The position numbers and the translations under genes were made by a program. The notes under the pieces are model-generated. The model ran no database searches. It was not told the origin of the DNA and was given only the letters and a program-made list of their open reading frames with translations. This document shows, piece by piece, positions 35,130 to 44,150 of a stretch of 64,000 nt of DNA. Position 1 is the stretch's first letter, and each line of letters starts with the position of its first letter. The DNA is from Bradyrhizobium sp. C9 (lineage in GTDB: Bacteria; Pseudomonadota; Alphaproteobacteria; Rhizobiales; Xanthobacteraceae), in the NCBI RefSeq assembly GCF_002532045.1, contig NZ_NWTG01000007.1, forward strand, positions 62,001 through 126,000, read 5' to 3'.

Positions 35130-35504
35130 ATGAAAAACACCATACCCCTTGCGGTTGCCGCGCTGCTGGCCTTGTCCGGCGTGAGTGCCGCAGCCGCCCG
35201 GGACATGTCGGGCCATGCCGGCAACAAGATGTCCGCCGCCAGCGACACGCTCCAGCTCACTGACGCCCAGCAGAAATCGATCTGGAATGACGTCAGCCGT
35301 CACGCCTCGAGCCAGACCGCGCCGACCGGCTTCAACGCTGCACTCGGCGCCGCCGTGCCATCGGATGTGAGCACCTATCCATTGCCGCGCCAGGCCCGCC
35401 GCGACGTGCCGGCGGTGCGGCCTTATCGCTATGCCATGATGCAGGACAAGCTGCTGATCGTGAATCCGTCGGATCACAAGATCGCCGACATCGTCTCCAA
35501 ATAG
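35130..35504 (+). CDS. Exported DUF1236-like protein
   Basis: A 124-residue protein with a clear signal peptide (cleavage near AAAA-R) and a C-terminal region resembling DUF1236 (YPLPRQARRDVPAVRPYRYA then KLLIVNPSDHKIADIV). Such proteins are abundant in bradyrhizobia and unstudied. AGGAG lies seven to eight bases before the ATG. Confidence 0.78.
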   Translation: MKNTIPLAVAALLALSGVSAAAARDMSGHAGNKMSAASDTLQLTDAQQKSIWNDVSRHASSQTAPTGFNAALGAAVPSDVSTYPLPRQARRDVPAVRPYRYAMMQDKLLIVNPSDHKIADIVSK

Positions 35505-35622
35505 CCGATCAACAGCGCAGGCCGCGCGACGGTGAGCCGGCGGCTGGCGCCGGCCATAGGCCTTGAGCTCCTCCGGGGCCGGCCGGCGCGATCGTGCCGG
35601 CTCGCTGTCGCGGTGCGCTTGA

Positions 35623-36456
35623 TCATTCCGCTGGCGCGGCCTTGCCGGTCACGAGATCGATCGTGAACCGCTTCGTCTTCTCGGAGCCCGGCGGCACGAA
35701 GGCCTCGCCGGGCAGCAGGTCGTGATACAGCTCCTTCGGCTTGGGAAAGCCTTCGCCGCAGGCGGTGCGGATGGTCGCATCGTCGGCATAGTCGACGTCG
35801 ACCGCGACGGTGTTGCGCCGCGGGCCCGCGGCAAGGTTGGAGAGGCCGAAGTATTTCGCCCCCTCGTTGCACATCACGACATTGGAGCCGTAGGCGCTGA
35901 CCGCATCCTCGGCCCTGAGCAGGAAGTCGGGCGCGATCTCGATCCGCTTGCCGGGCTTTTTGGAAAATTCCATCCGCGCCACCGCGCTCTCGAGAATGCC
36001 CTGGCCCATGTGGCCGACCGTGCAGACCAGCACATCCTGCTGCTCGTCCTTCGGCACGACGATGCAATCATGGCCCTGCGCGCCGGGCAGGAAGCGGATG
36101 AAGCGATTGGCCTTGCCGTCCTGCTCGAACAGCGCGACGCCGCCGAAATCGGTCGCGTGCGGCTCGCATTCGCTTTCATAGTTGACGACGAGCAGCGGAT
36201 TGCCGGCGGTGAGGAAGCGACCGGCGTAATGCTCATCGGTCAGCTTGACGTCGCAGGCGCGGCCTCCAGCGCCCGGATAGGATTTTGCCCGCGTGCAGCT
36301 CGATCCCTTGATGTTGGTGCTGGCACAGAATGTCTCGAGCAATGCGCGGTCACCGTCCCGTGCGCGCGCCGGGCTGGCGACGAACGGCACGCCAATCGCC
36401 GGAGCGAGAAGGGCCAAGACGAATGCCGAGAGGAGGGCAATATGTGATGTCTGCAT
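35623..36456 (-). CDS. Exported hypothetical protein
   Basis: A 277-residue protein with a signal peptide (LLSAFVLALLAPAIG, cleavage near ARARDG). Six or more cysteines (CASTNIKGSSC, ACDV, ECEP, DCIV, VCTV) suggest periplasmic disulfides. No family recognised. I use the ATG at 36456 over a TTG three codons earlier. Confidence 0.72.
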   Translation of the reverse strand: MQTSHIALLSAFVLALLAPAIGVPFVASPARARDGDRALLETFCASTNIKGSSCTRAKSYPGAGGRACDVKLTDEHYAGRFLTAGNPLLVVNYESECEPHATDFGGVALFEQDGKANRFIRFLPGAQGHDCIVVPKDEQQDVLVCTVGHMGQGILESAVARMEFSKKPGKRIEIAPDFLLRAEDAVSAYGSNVVMCNEGAKYFGLSNLAAGPRRNTVAVDVDYADDATIRTACGEGFPKPKELYHDLLPGEAFVPPGSEKTKRFTIDLVTGKAAPAE

Positions 36457-36598
36457 GATCTTCAAATCGCTGTCCGCAATGCGGCGGCATTTAGAGCATG
36501 ATCGTGACGGGCGCGCAGCGAATTTCTACGGCGACGTGGCGGGAACCGGCAACGCCGCTTGGCCGTTAATGCCTTGAGAATTCCATTGGAGCCGTATC

Positions 36599-36838
36599 AT
36601 GAAATCGATTCTTCTCGCTTGCGCCATTGCCGTCAGTGCGATTGCCGCCACCTCGCCCGCCGACGCCAAGGGCTGCATCAAGGGCGCGGTCGTCGGTGGC
36701 GTCGCCGGTCACTATGCCGGCCATCACGGCGTGCTCGGCGCCGCCGCCGGATGCCTCTACGGCCGCCATCACGCCAAGGAGCAGGAACGCCAGCGCCAAC
36801 AGCAACAGGCGCAGCCCGCGCAGCAGGACAAGCTGTAA
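36599..36838 (+). CDS. Small exported glycine-zipper-like protein
   Basis: A 79-residue protein with a signal peptide, a Gly/His/Ala segment (GAVVGGVAGHYAGHHGVLGAAAG) and a Gln-rich tail. The repeated small-residue spacing suggests membrane or surface association. Function unknown. Confidence 0.75.
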   Translation: MKSILLACAIAVSAIAATSPADAKGCIKGAVVGGVAGHYAGHHGVLGAAAGCLYGRHHAKEQERQRQQQQAQPAQQDKL

Positions 36839-36860
36839 AGGCGAGTTGTGAGGTGTCCGG

Positions 36861-36884
36861 AACGCCGCCCGCACGGGCGGCGTT
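36861..36884 (+). terminator. Hairpin after the glycine-zipper gene
   Basis: Eleven-base perfect stem AACGCCGCCCG / CGGGCGGCGTT with a minimal loop, 22 bases after the stop; only a weak T tract follows. Confidence 0.6.
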
Positions 36885-36906
36885 GTCTCCTTGCGTAACG
36901 GAGACC

Positions 36907-37101
36907 ATGATGACGAAGCCGCTGAACAAGACCATCCAGCCCGTTCCCGAAGACAACCGGAGCCACAAGGGCCCCGGCAGCGCCCCCGGCGTTCCCCTCG
37001 ACACCACCAAGGGCCACCGCGACGACGAGAAGCACAACATCCGCGAGCAGGCCGCACACGGCAATCTGATCCAGAACACCAGCAACAAGCGGTCGGGGTA
37101 G
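36907..37101 (+). CDS. Small hydrophilic hypothetical protein
   Basis: A 64-residue, highly charged and probably unstructured protein (EDNRSHKGPGSAPGVPLDTT, then EQAAHGNLIQNTSNKRSG). The ATG has CGGAG five bases upstream. Composition recalls stress-type hydrophilins; no family assigned. Confidence 0.65.
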   Translation: MMTKPLNKTIQPVPEDNRSHKGPGSAPGVPLDTTKGHRDDEKHNIREQAAHGNLIQNTSNKRSG

Positions 37102-37150
37102 GGTACGAGATCGGGTCAGGGCAGGGCGCGGCGTCGCCGCATATTCCGCC

Positions 37151-37272
37151 GTCGTCCCGGCGAAGGCCGGGACCCATAACCACAGGGTCGTGTTGTTGAA
37201 GGGGGCTGGAGCCCCAGCGTCGCACAACAATAGGCAGTCGGGGTAATGGGTCCCGGCCTTCGCCGGGACGAC
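37151..37272. repeat. Large inverted repeat, Bradyrhizobium-type palindromic element
   Basis: Two 27-base arms (37151-37177 and 37246-37272) are exact reverse complements; each is itself an imperfect hairpin around CCCGGCGAAGGCCGGG. The 68-base core contains a second hairpin, GGGGCTGGAGCCCC. Elements of this sequence are common between genes in bradyrhizobia. Confidence 0.8.
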
Positions 37273-37412
37273 GTGGGTGAGATCCCGCTTCACACATCGA
37301 CAGACCTCTAGGCCGCGCCTCCGCTTCGCGCGTGACCCGCATCACGTCATGCATCGTCCCGCCCGGCTAGCGTGGCGGCATCGGATCACCCGATGGAGAA
37401 GGGATCGCCGCC

Positions 37413-37799
37413 ATGAACGCCATCGCTGCACCGAAATCGCCTGCGCAGAACCGGCTCGAAGGCTTTGCGCTCACCGCCATCCTGCAGGGGCTGCCGACCT
37501 TCGCCGCCGCCGTGCTGATGCTGAAGATGGTCGGCGCGCCGGAAATCGTCGGCGAGCGCTACGGCGCCGCGATCTACGTCGTACTGGCGTCGCTGGTCTA
37601 CGCCGCGCTCACGCCGTGGCTTGCCGCCAAATTCCCGCAACGCTTCGTGCACATCCACGCGCCGACGTTCTTCGATGCGAGCCTCACCTTCCCCGACAAG
37701 ATCGCGCAATGGCGCAGCCAGCCGGGCGTCTCGCTGCAGCTGATGACCACGACCATCATGATGTCGCTGCTGGCGGTCGCGGTCGTCAGCGTGGGCTGA
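37413..37799 (+). CDS. Hypothetical membrane protein
   Basis: A 128-residue protein with three hydrophobic segments (LTAILQGLPTFAAAVLMLKM, AAIYVVLASLVYAALTPWL and TTTIMMSLLAVAVVSVG). Not recognised. It is followed 38 bases later by an acetyltransferase gene. Confidence 0.7.
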   Translation: MNAIAAPKSPAQNRLEGFALTAILQGLPTFAAAVLMLKMVGAPEIVGERYGAAIYVVLASLVYAALTPWLAAKFPQRFVHIHAPTFFDASLTFPDKIAQWRSQPGVSLQLMTTTIMMSLLAVAVVSVG

Positions 37800-37836
37800 G
37801 CTTGCGCTTCGCCGCCGATCGGCCTTATCTGCGCGC

Positions 37837-38337
37837 ATGCAGATCAGGGACGAACGCGACGAAGACGCCGCCGCGATCAGCCGCATCACGACGGCGGCAT
37901 TCGCCGGCGCGCCATACAGCAGCGGCACCGAAGCCCGCATCGTCGAGGCGTTGCGCCAGGCCGGCGCGCTGACGCTTTCGCTGGTGGCGACGTCCGACGA
38001 CGGAGAGATCGTCGGCCATGTCGCGTTCTCGCCGGTGGAGATCGATCGCACGCCCAGCCGCTGGTACGGCCTCGGCCCGGTCTCGGTCTCGCCCGACCTG
38101 CAACGCCAGGGCATCGGTGGTGCATTGATCCGCGAGGGACTGGCGCGCCTCGCGGCCCTGAATGCCGACGGCTGCGTGCTGCTCGGCGATCCCGCCTATT
38201 ACAGCCGCTTCGGCTACGTCAGCGATCCCGCGCTGACCTACGGCGGCGAGCCGAGCCCGCATTTTCAGCGGCTGGTGCTGACGGGCGAGCCGCCGAAGGG
38301 GGATGTCAATTACCATCCGGCGTTCGATGTCGCGTGA
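37837..38337 (+). CDS. GNAT-family N-acetyltransferase (YhbS-like)
   Basis: A 166-residue protein with the acetyl-CoA-binding motif LGPVSVSPDLQRQGIGGALI (R/Q-x-x-G-x-G/A) and the later VLLGDPAYYSRFGYV element typical of the YhbS group. Substrate unknown. Confidence 0.88.
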   Translation: MQIRDERDEDAAAISRITTAAFAGAPYSSGTEARIVEALRQAGALTLSLVATSDDGEIVGHVAFSPVEIDRTPSRWYGLGPVSVSPDLQRQGIGGALIREGLARLAALNADGCVLLGDPAYYSRFGYVSDPALTYGGEPSPHFQRLVLTGEPPKGDVNYHPAFDVA

Positions 38338-38445
38338 TCTGATGCCGTTGCGCCGGCCTCCGTTTCCATGACAAGCCCCGTCGTGATAACAACCCGTATC
38401 GGCAGTAGCCCGTGGCTTCAGCGAGAGCCATCGTCCGGGGCATGG

Positions 38446-38640
38446 ATGTCATTCGCGGACTTACACCTTCTGAAGCTGTTCTGGGGCAAGATCTTCGCGG
38501 CGATCTTTCTTGGGCTCGTGCTGCTGTTCGCGAAGAACGCGATCTGGGCGCGCGGCATCAAGTACAACTGGTTTGCCGTCGCAGCGTCGTTTCTGGCGAT
38601 CGGCTTCGCGATCTATGTCGTGTTCTTCGTTCAGCCGTAG
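38446..38640 (+). CDS. Small two-helix membrane protein
   Basis: A 64-residue protein beginning at ATG 38446, chosen because the upstream extension to 38368 is polar and lacks a ribosome site. Two helices (FAAIFLGLVLLFA; WFAVAASFLAIGFAIYVVFF). Unrecognised. Confidence 0.65.
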   Translation: MSFADLHLLKLFWGKIFAAIFLGLVLLFAKNAIWARGIKYNWFAVAASFLAIGFAIYVVFFVQP

Positions 38641-38665
38641 CGCTCGCCGGCCATGCGATAGCGCT

Positions 38666-39082
38666 TCAACCGAACTGCATCTCCTGAACCCACGCCGGCG
38701 CCGCGCCAAAATCGCTAAATCTCACCCAGTTCGGCCTCACGCGGACATAGCCGATGTTCGGCCACGCCTCGCGATCCGGTCCGTCGGGCCATGCCGCGAA
38801 ATAGACCTGCTTGCAGGCGGCGAGCTCCGCGCCGGTCGGGAAGTCGGCGATGCCCTCGAGTTGCGCGGTCTGCTCGGCGTCCCAGCCGACCACAAGTGCC
38901 GCGCGGGGATCGGCGCAGAGGTTCTGGTATTTGCGCGAGGTGGTCAGCGTATCGAAGATGATTTCGAGATCATCGCTGACCGCGATGCCGACGACCGCGG
39001 CCTGCGGCGCGCCGTCGTGGACCGTGCTGATCACCGCGAGCCGATGCATCCGCAGGAAGGCGAGAAGCTCGGCACGCGTCAT
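38666..39082 (-). CDS. Pyridoxamine 5'-phosphate oxidase-family protein
   Basis: A 138-residue flavin-split-barrel protein: LAVISTVHDGAPQAAVVGIA, DTLTTSRKYQNLCADPRAAL and RVRPNWVRF are family elements. Such proteins bind FMN, F420 or haem; the exact activity is open. It lies three bases beyond the uvrB stop on the same strand. Confidence 0.85.
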   Translation of the reverse strand: MTRAELLAFLRMHRLAVISTVHDGAPQAAVVGIAVSDDLEIIFDTLTTSRKYQNLCADPRAALVVGWDAEQTAQLEGIADFPTGAELAACKQVYFAAWPDGPDREAWPNIGYVRVRPNWVRFSDFGAAPAWVQEMQFG

Positions 39083-39085
39083 GCT

Positions 39086-41998
39086 CTACCTTTTCTTCCA
39101 CCCGCCGCGCTTGCCCGGCGCGCCTCCGCTAGACCGCGGGCTCGGCCCGAACTCCGGACCCGACTGCCGCGAGTCGGTCGGCTGGATGATGCGGCTGGTC
39201 GTGCCGAACGGCTTTGCCGGCAGGGCGCCGCCAGGGCGGAAGGGCAGCGATTCCGGGCCGTGCATCTCGTCGAGGTCGGGCTTGTGCACCCGCGAGCCGG
39301 ACTTACCGCCGCGGCTCGCCTTGATCGAGGTCTGCGCGGTCTTGTTCTTCAGCGCGGTGACCGGCAGGTTGGCGGCATCGCCGTACTTCCTGGTGCCGGC
39401 ATAGGCGCCGGCCTGCTTCTGCACGTTGCGCTGCTTCGCGGTGGGATCGTCGACCACGGCCATCTCGGTAGCACGCAGCCGCTTGACCTCGTCGCGCAGC
39501 CGCGCGGCTTCCTCGAAGTTCAGATCGGCCGCGGCCTCGCGCATCCGTGTTTCGAGATCGCTCAGCACGGCCTCGAAATTGTGTCCGATGCTGATGACAT
39601 CGTCGGCCATGCCGCCGTCGCCGATCTCGACCAGCACGTGGTCGCGCTCGTAGACCGAGTTGAGGATGTCGCCGATCGACTTCTTCACGCTCTCCGGCGT
39701 GATGCCGTTGGCCTCGTTGTACTCGACCTGCTTCTCGCGGCGGCGGTTGGTCTCGGCGATGGCGCGCTCCATCGAGCCGGTCATCTGATCGGCATAGAGG
39801 ATCACCTTGCCGTCGACGTTGCGCGCGGCGCGGCCGATGGTCTGGATCAACGAGGTCTCGCTGCGCAGAAAACCTTCCTTGTCGGCGTCGAGGATCGCGA
39901 CCAGCGCGCATTCGGGAATGTCGAGACCCTCGCGCAGCAAATTGATGCCGACCAGCGCGTCGAACGCGCCGAGGCGAAGATCCCTGATGATCTCGATGCG
40001 CTCGATGGTGTCGATATCCGAGTGCATGTAGCGGACCCGGATGCCCTGCTCATGCAGATATTCGGTCAGGTCCTCGGCCATGCGCTTGGTCAGCACCGTG
40101 ATCAGCGAGCGATAGCCGGCCGCTGCGGTGGCGCGGACCTCGCCGACGAGATCGTCGACCTGGGTGCGGGCGGGGCGAATATTGACGGGCGGATCAATCA
40201 GGCCGGTCGGGCGGATCACCTGCTCGACGAACACGCCGCCGGCCTCGTTGATCTCCCAGCCGCTCGGCGTCGCCGACACCGCGACCGTCTGCGGCCGCAT
40301 CATGTCCCATTCCTCGAAGCGGAGCGGGCGGTTGTCCATGCAGGAGGGCAGGCGGAAGCCGTATTCGGCGAGGGTTGCCTTGCGGCGGAAGTCGCCGCGG
40401 AACATGGCGCCGATCTGCGGCACGGTGACGTGGCTTTCGTCGGCGAAGATCAGCGCGTTGTCGGGCACATATTCGAACAGCGTCGGCGGCGGCTCGCCGG
40501 GGCGGCGGCCGGTCAGATAGCGCGAATAGTTCTCGATGCCGGCGCAGCTGCCGGTCGCTTCCATCATCTCGAGGTCGAAGGTGGTGCGCTGCTCCAGCCG
40601 CTGCGCTTCCAGCAGGCGACCCTGGTCGTTGAGCTGGTCGAGCCGCATCTTCAATTCTGATTTGATCGACTTGATCGCCTGCACCAAGGTCGGACGCGGC
40701 GTCACATAGTGCGAATTGGCGTACATCTTGATGAATTCGAGCTCGTCCTGCTTGTGGCCGGTGAGCGGGTCGAACTCCTCGATGGTCTCGATGGTGTCGC
40801 CGAACAGGTTCACGCGCCAGGCGCGGTCCTCATAGTGCGCCGGGAAGATATCGATCACATCGCCGCGGACCCGGAAGGTGCCGCGGGTGAAATCGGCCTG
40901 GGTGCGCTTGTATTGCAGCGCGACCAGGTCGGCGATCAGCTGCCGCTGGTCGATCCGCTCGCCCTTCTTGAGCGCAAAGGTCATCGCGGTATAGGTCTCG
41001 ACCGAACCGATACCGTAGATGCAGGACACCGAAGCCACGATGATGACGTCGTCGCGCTCGAGCAGCGCGCGCGTCGCCGAATGGCGCATACGGTCGATCT
41101 GCTCGTTGATCGAGGAATCCTTCTCGATATAGGTGTCGGTGCGCGGAACGTAGGCTTCCGGCTGGTAGTAATCGTAATAGCTGACGAAATACTCGACCGC
41201 GTTGTCGGGGAAGAAGCTCTTGAACTCGCCATAGAGCTGCGCGGCCAGCGTTTTGTTCGGCGCCAGGATCAGCGCCGGGCGCTGCGTCGCCTCGATCACC
41301 TTGGCCATCGTGTAGGTCTTGCCCGAGCCGGTGACGCCGAGCAGCACCTGGGTGCGGTCGCTGCGCCCAACGCCTTCGACCAGTTCCGCGATCGCGGTCG
41401 GCTGGTCGCCCCGGGGCTCGTAGGACGACTTGATCTCGAACCGTACGCCGCCTTCGGATTTCTCCGGGCGCGGCGGCCGGTGCGGGGTCCACACCCGCAT
41501 CGAGCCGTCATCCTTGCGGAATTCCGGGCGGCCGTCGCGGATCAGGTTCTCCAGCGCGTCGGCGGTGGCCTTGACCCCGAGCGCCTCCATCTTGCTGCGC
41601 GGCGGACGGGCGAGCGCTTCGTCGTCGTCCTCGGCGGTCGGCAGGCCGAGCTGCCGCGCCAGTTCCGGATCGAGCGTCGGAATGGTCGCCGAGGTGCCGT
41701 AATTGGCCTGCGGGGCCTCCTCGAGGCCGGACGCGTCGCGCCTGGCGACGTCCTCGCTGGTCCCGCGCGTCGACGCCCGCGCGCGATGCGCGGCGGCCTC
41801 GCCACCGGCGCGGCGGTCCCAGGAATTGTCCGGCGGCGGCCGCAAGCCGGTGCCCGAACCCATGCCGGCATCGCCGCGGTTGATCGCGGGATTGAGCAGC
41901 TCAGCCAGCGCCGGTCCGATCGGTTGGACCTCGGGCCGGTGTGCCTTGGATTTGGGGGATTTGCCGGGCTTTTTCGGAGTGTTCGGTGTCTTCGCCAT
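39086..41998 (-). CDS. uvrB: UvrB, nucleotide excision repair helicase, extended
   Basis: UvrB verifies DNA damage with UvrA and recruits UvrC. The Walker A GVTGSGKTYT is at residues 221-230, the beta-hairpin YYDYYQPEAYVP follows, and helicase motifs (ADESHVTVPQ; GINLLREGLDIPE; QTIGRAARN) are intact. A UVR domain lies near residue 830. The 970 residues exceed E. coli UvrB (673): about 175 extra residues precede the usual start and about 115 Lys/Gly/Pro-rich residues follow the UVR domain. Such tails occur in alphaproteobacterial UvrB and look disordered. Confidence 0.97.
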   Translation of the reverse strand: MAKTPNTPKKPGKSPKSKAHRPEVQPIGPALAELLNPAINRGDAGMGSGTGLRPPPDNSWDRRAGGEAAAHRARASTRGTSEDVARRDASGLEEAPQANYGTSATIPTLDPELARQLGLPTAEDDDEALARPPRSKMEALGVKATADALENLIRDGRPEFRKDDGSMRVWTPHRPPRPEKSEGGVRFEIKSSYEPRGDQPTAIAELVEGVGRSDRTQVLLGVTGSGKTYTMAKVIEATQRPALILAPNKTLAAQLYGEFKSFFPDNAVEYFVSYYDYYQPEAYVPRTDTYIEKDSSINEQIDRMRHSATRALLERDDVIIVASVSCIYGIGSVETYTAMTFALKKGERIDQRQLIADLVALQYKRTQADFTRGTFRVRGDVIDIFPAHYEDRAWRVNLFGDTIETIEEFDPLTGHKQDELEFIKMYANSHYVTPRPTLVQAIKSIKSELKMRLDQLNDQGRLLEAQRLEQRTTFDLEMMEATGSCAGIENYSRYLTGRRPGEPPPTLFEYVPDNALIFADESHVTVPQIGAMFRGDFRRKATLAEYGFRLPSCMDNRPLRFEEWDMMRPQTVAVSATPSGWEINEAGGVFVEQVIRPTGLIDPPVNIRPARTQVDDLVGEVRATAAAGYRSLITVLTKRMAEDLTEYLHEQGIRVRYMHSDIDTIERIEIIRDLRLGAFDALVGINLLREGLDIPECALVAILDADKEGFLRSETSLIQTIGRAARNVDGKVILYADQMTGSMERAIAETNRRREKQVEYNEANGITPESVKKSIGDILNSVYERDHVLVEIGDGGMADDVISIGHNFEAVLSDLETRMREAAADLNFEEAARLRDEVKRLRATEMAVVDDPTAKQRNVQKQAGAYAGTRKYGDAANLPVTALKNKTAQTSIKASRGGKSGSRVHKPDLDEMHGPESLPFRPGGALPAKPFGTTSRIIQPTDSRQSGPEFGPSPRSSGGAPGKRGGWKKR

Positions 41999-42285
41999 GG
42001 CCGGAATATGGGACGAGTCCCGCGGCGAGAAAAGGGCAATCGACGGCTGGATCGGCGCACAGGCGAGGCTGCTGACAGCAGGGTGTCAGCAGCCTTGTTA
42101 GCAGCCGGCAGGGACGAGCCGCGCCTGAAACGCAGCGGCGGGAGCGCGGGCGAGGGAACCGAAGGTTGTGGAAAATCCAGAGGTGGTTGCGGCATTCCTG
42201 CACAACCCTCTCGCGAATCAAGCCGCCGCATGACGTGATCCGCGCGCTGGTTGATTTTTTTCATGACGCTATTCCGGGGGCCAAG

Positions 42286-43500
42286 ATGTTTTTGAAGGCC
42301 GCAAGCCGCCTTGTCGCGGCTGCCGTCGCAATAACGATGCTGATCGGCTGCGCTGAAATTGATCGCAGGGGCGGGACCGTCGCAGAAATGGAGGACTACG
42401 TCCTCTTCACAGCCCACACCAAGAGTCACCGCCTGTTCCGGTCATATCTGCTGATTGGCGTCCTGCTGGCGGCGGCCAGGCAAGGCGGTCACAACGAGGC
42501 TGACGCGGCGGCGATCGAAGGCAATTTGAAATCCGCGCTCGCCGTGGCGTTCGAGGCCTATGATTGCCTCTATCAGGACGCTGCCGGCGCTCCTTCTGGC
42601 TGGATCAAGATCGCGACCCAGGTCAACAACGCCAACAGCCCGATCGGCACGTTTGAAGCGGTCAATTTTGTCCCTCCCGCCATCTGCCAGTTCTTTGATG
42701 AGAAGATGGCGCGGCTTGACTACGCGCTGTACCGCCTGGCGCTGAGTTCGCTCTTCAACGAGAAAACCAGTGTGCAACTCGCATCCATCCGCGACAAGCT
42801 GGTTGGTGAAGTGCCGGTCCTGTCCGCATCGGCGAAGGCAGCCATCTTCGGGGCGAGGGCGGTCAATCAAGCGACCACGATCGTCGACGATCTCCTCAAC
42901 CTCAGCTTTTCAAGTCTCGGACCGGTGCTTACGCTGCTGCCGCTCTATCGCGATTCCCTTGAAATGAACATGTGGGTCATCGTCGACACGCTGACGCGAT
43001 CTTGCGTGGATCCCAATCCGTTGCCGAAGGACACCGTCCTGCTCGAGGATGGAACGCCCGCACCAAGCTTCGCTCTGGACTGTCAAACCAAGGCTTACGC
43101 GTCCTACATCCTGAATTACGGTAACGGTGACCTGCGCACCTGGCGCAGCTTCGTGTTTCACATGAACTACGTCGGAATGGGGATCGAGGCCTATGCACCG
43201 CACTTTGTGCTGGTTTCGCGCTTGATCTGGCGGTCTTGCAGCAATCTTCTCAAGCAGTCGGATTGTACCGACGTGTTGACCAAGGCTGTCGCGCAGGCCG
43301 CTGGAGAAGCGATGCTCGTGAAGGTGAATGAGGGAAATCGCGTCTACAGCGCATCGGTGCGAATTCCGTCGCAGGTTGCACGACGGGCACCTGCGGCGCC
43401 GACCGAGACGTCCGGAGCTCCAAAGGTGATCGCTGCTCCGCCGCGCGAGCCGGAATCGACTGGCTCAGTCGGTCAGCCGAATGCCGCACCTGCTCGCTAA
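42286..43500 (+). CDS. Predicted lipoprotein of unknown function
   Basis: A 404-residue protein with a lipoprotein signal: AAVAITMLIGC places the lipid-bearing cysteine at about residue 22. The mature protein is mainly helical with several cysteines and a Pro/Ala-rich C-terminus (APAAPTETSGAPKVIAAPP). No family recognised. The ATG 42286 is the only start giving a signal peptide. Confidence 0.75.
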   Translation: MFLKAASRLVAAAVAITMLIGCAEIDRRGGTVAEMEDYVLFTAHTKSHRLFRSYLLIGVLLAAARQGGHNEADAAAIEGNLKSALAVAFEAYDCLYQDAAGAPSGWIKIATQVNNANSPIGTFEAVNFVPPAICQFFDEKMARLDYALYRLALSSLFNEKTSVQLASIRDKLVGEVPVLSASAKAAIFGARAVNQATTIVDDLLNLSFSSLGPVLTLLPLYRDSLEMNMWVIVDTLTRSCVDPNPLPKDTVLLEDGTPAPSFALDCQTKAYASYILNYGNGDLRTWRSFVFHMNYVGMGIEAYAPHFVLVSRLIWRSCSNLLKQSDCTDVLTKAVAQAAGEAMLVKVNEGNRVYSASVRIPSQVARRAPAAPTETSGAPKVIAAPPREPESTGSVGQPNAAPAR

Positions 43501-43566
43501 TATCACGGTCGGACGGCTGGCGTGGGCCAGATCGCTCGGCAAAGCGATGCGCAGCAATTCGGCCTC

Positions 43567-43773
43567 TCAGGCGCGCGGCAGGTCGACGATGTCGAGATGG
43601 ATCCCGCCGCAGCCGTCGCAGCGCATGGTCCAGTATTCGGCGGCGCGGCCGGGAATGACGCGCAGCAGCGAGAGTTGGGCGGCGCATTCCGGGCAGCTGG
43701 TTCTGACCTGCGCCGGCCAGACCGGATCCGGCTCGCATTGCGGGACGATTGCGACCACGACGTTGCCGGTCAC
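43567..43773 (-). CDS. Small zinc-ribbon-type protein
   Basis: A 68-residue protein beginning with GTG that overlaps the preceding stop (GTGA). Two CxxC pairs (SCPECAA and RCDGCGGIH) form a likely zinc ribbon. The coupling with the upstream 74-residue gene supports this start against a longer frame. Role unknown. Confidence 0.65.
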   Translation of the reverse strand: MTGNVVVAIVPQCEPDPVWPAQVRTSCPECAAQLSLLRVIPGRAAEYWTMRCDGCGGIHLDIVDLPRA

Positions 43774-43994
43774 GCCGACGGCATTGTCATGCCATACCGT
43801 TGTGGGAACCGGTCGATAGTCCGCTTCGCGTCGTCGATCGCCGCATCCGGATCGGACCACGCAAAGCCGATGTCGAGCATCGGAAACGGCATGCCATCGA
43901 TGACGACCGGCCTTTGATCGACCCGTTGAATCCTGGCGTGCCATTGCCCCTTCCCCACCTCGAAAGATTTGATCTCAAAACCGCTGTAAATCAT
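43770..43994 (-). CDS. Small hypothetical protein
   Basis: A 74-residue protein (MIYSGFEIKSFEVGKGQWHA, later FAWSDPDAAIDDAKRTIDRF) with strand-then-helix character and no membrane segment. It is translationally coupled to the zinc-ribbon gene. Unrecognised. Confidence 0.7.
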   Translation of the reverse strand: MIYSGFEIKSFEVGKGQWHARIQRVDQRPVVIDGMPFPMLDIGFAWSDPDAAIDDAKRTIDRFPQRYGMTMPSA

Positions 43995-44150
43995 CGCGAC
44001 CTCGGGATGCCCCTTCTCATAGGAAGCACGGGCGCAAGGCGCCCTATGTGAACCAGATCACAAGTCGCGCGGTTTATTTCCGACGGGCAAAGGAGTTCCA
44101 GCTTTTTGTTTTGGCATGGCTTCTTCAGGCAAACCGCACCAACGCGCTAA

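Noticed and set aside
38510..42238. Long plus-strand open frames (716 and 509 codons)
   Set aside because: Both are antisense to uvrB and the oxidase-family gene and show no family motif.
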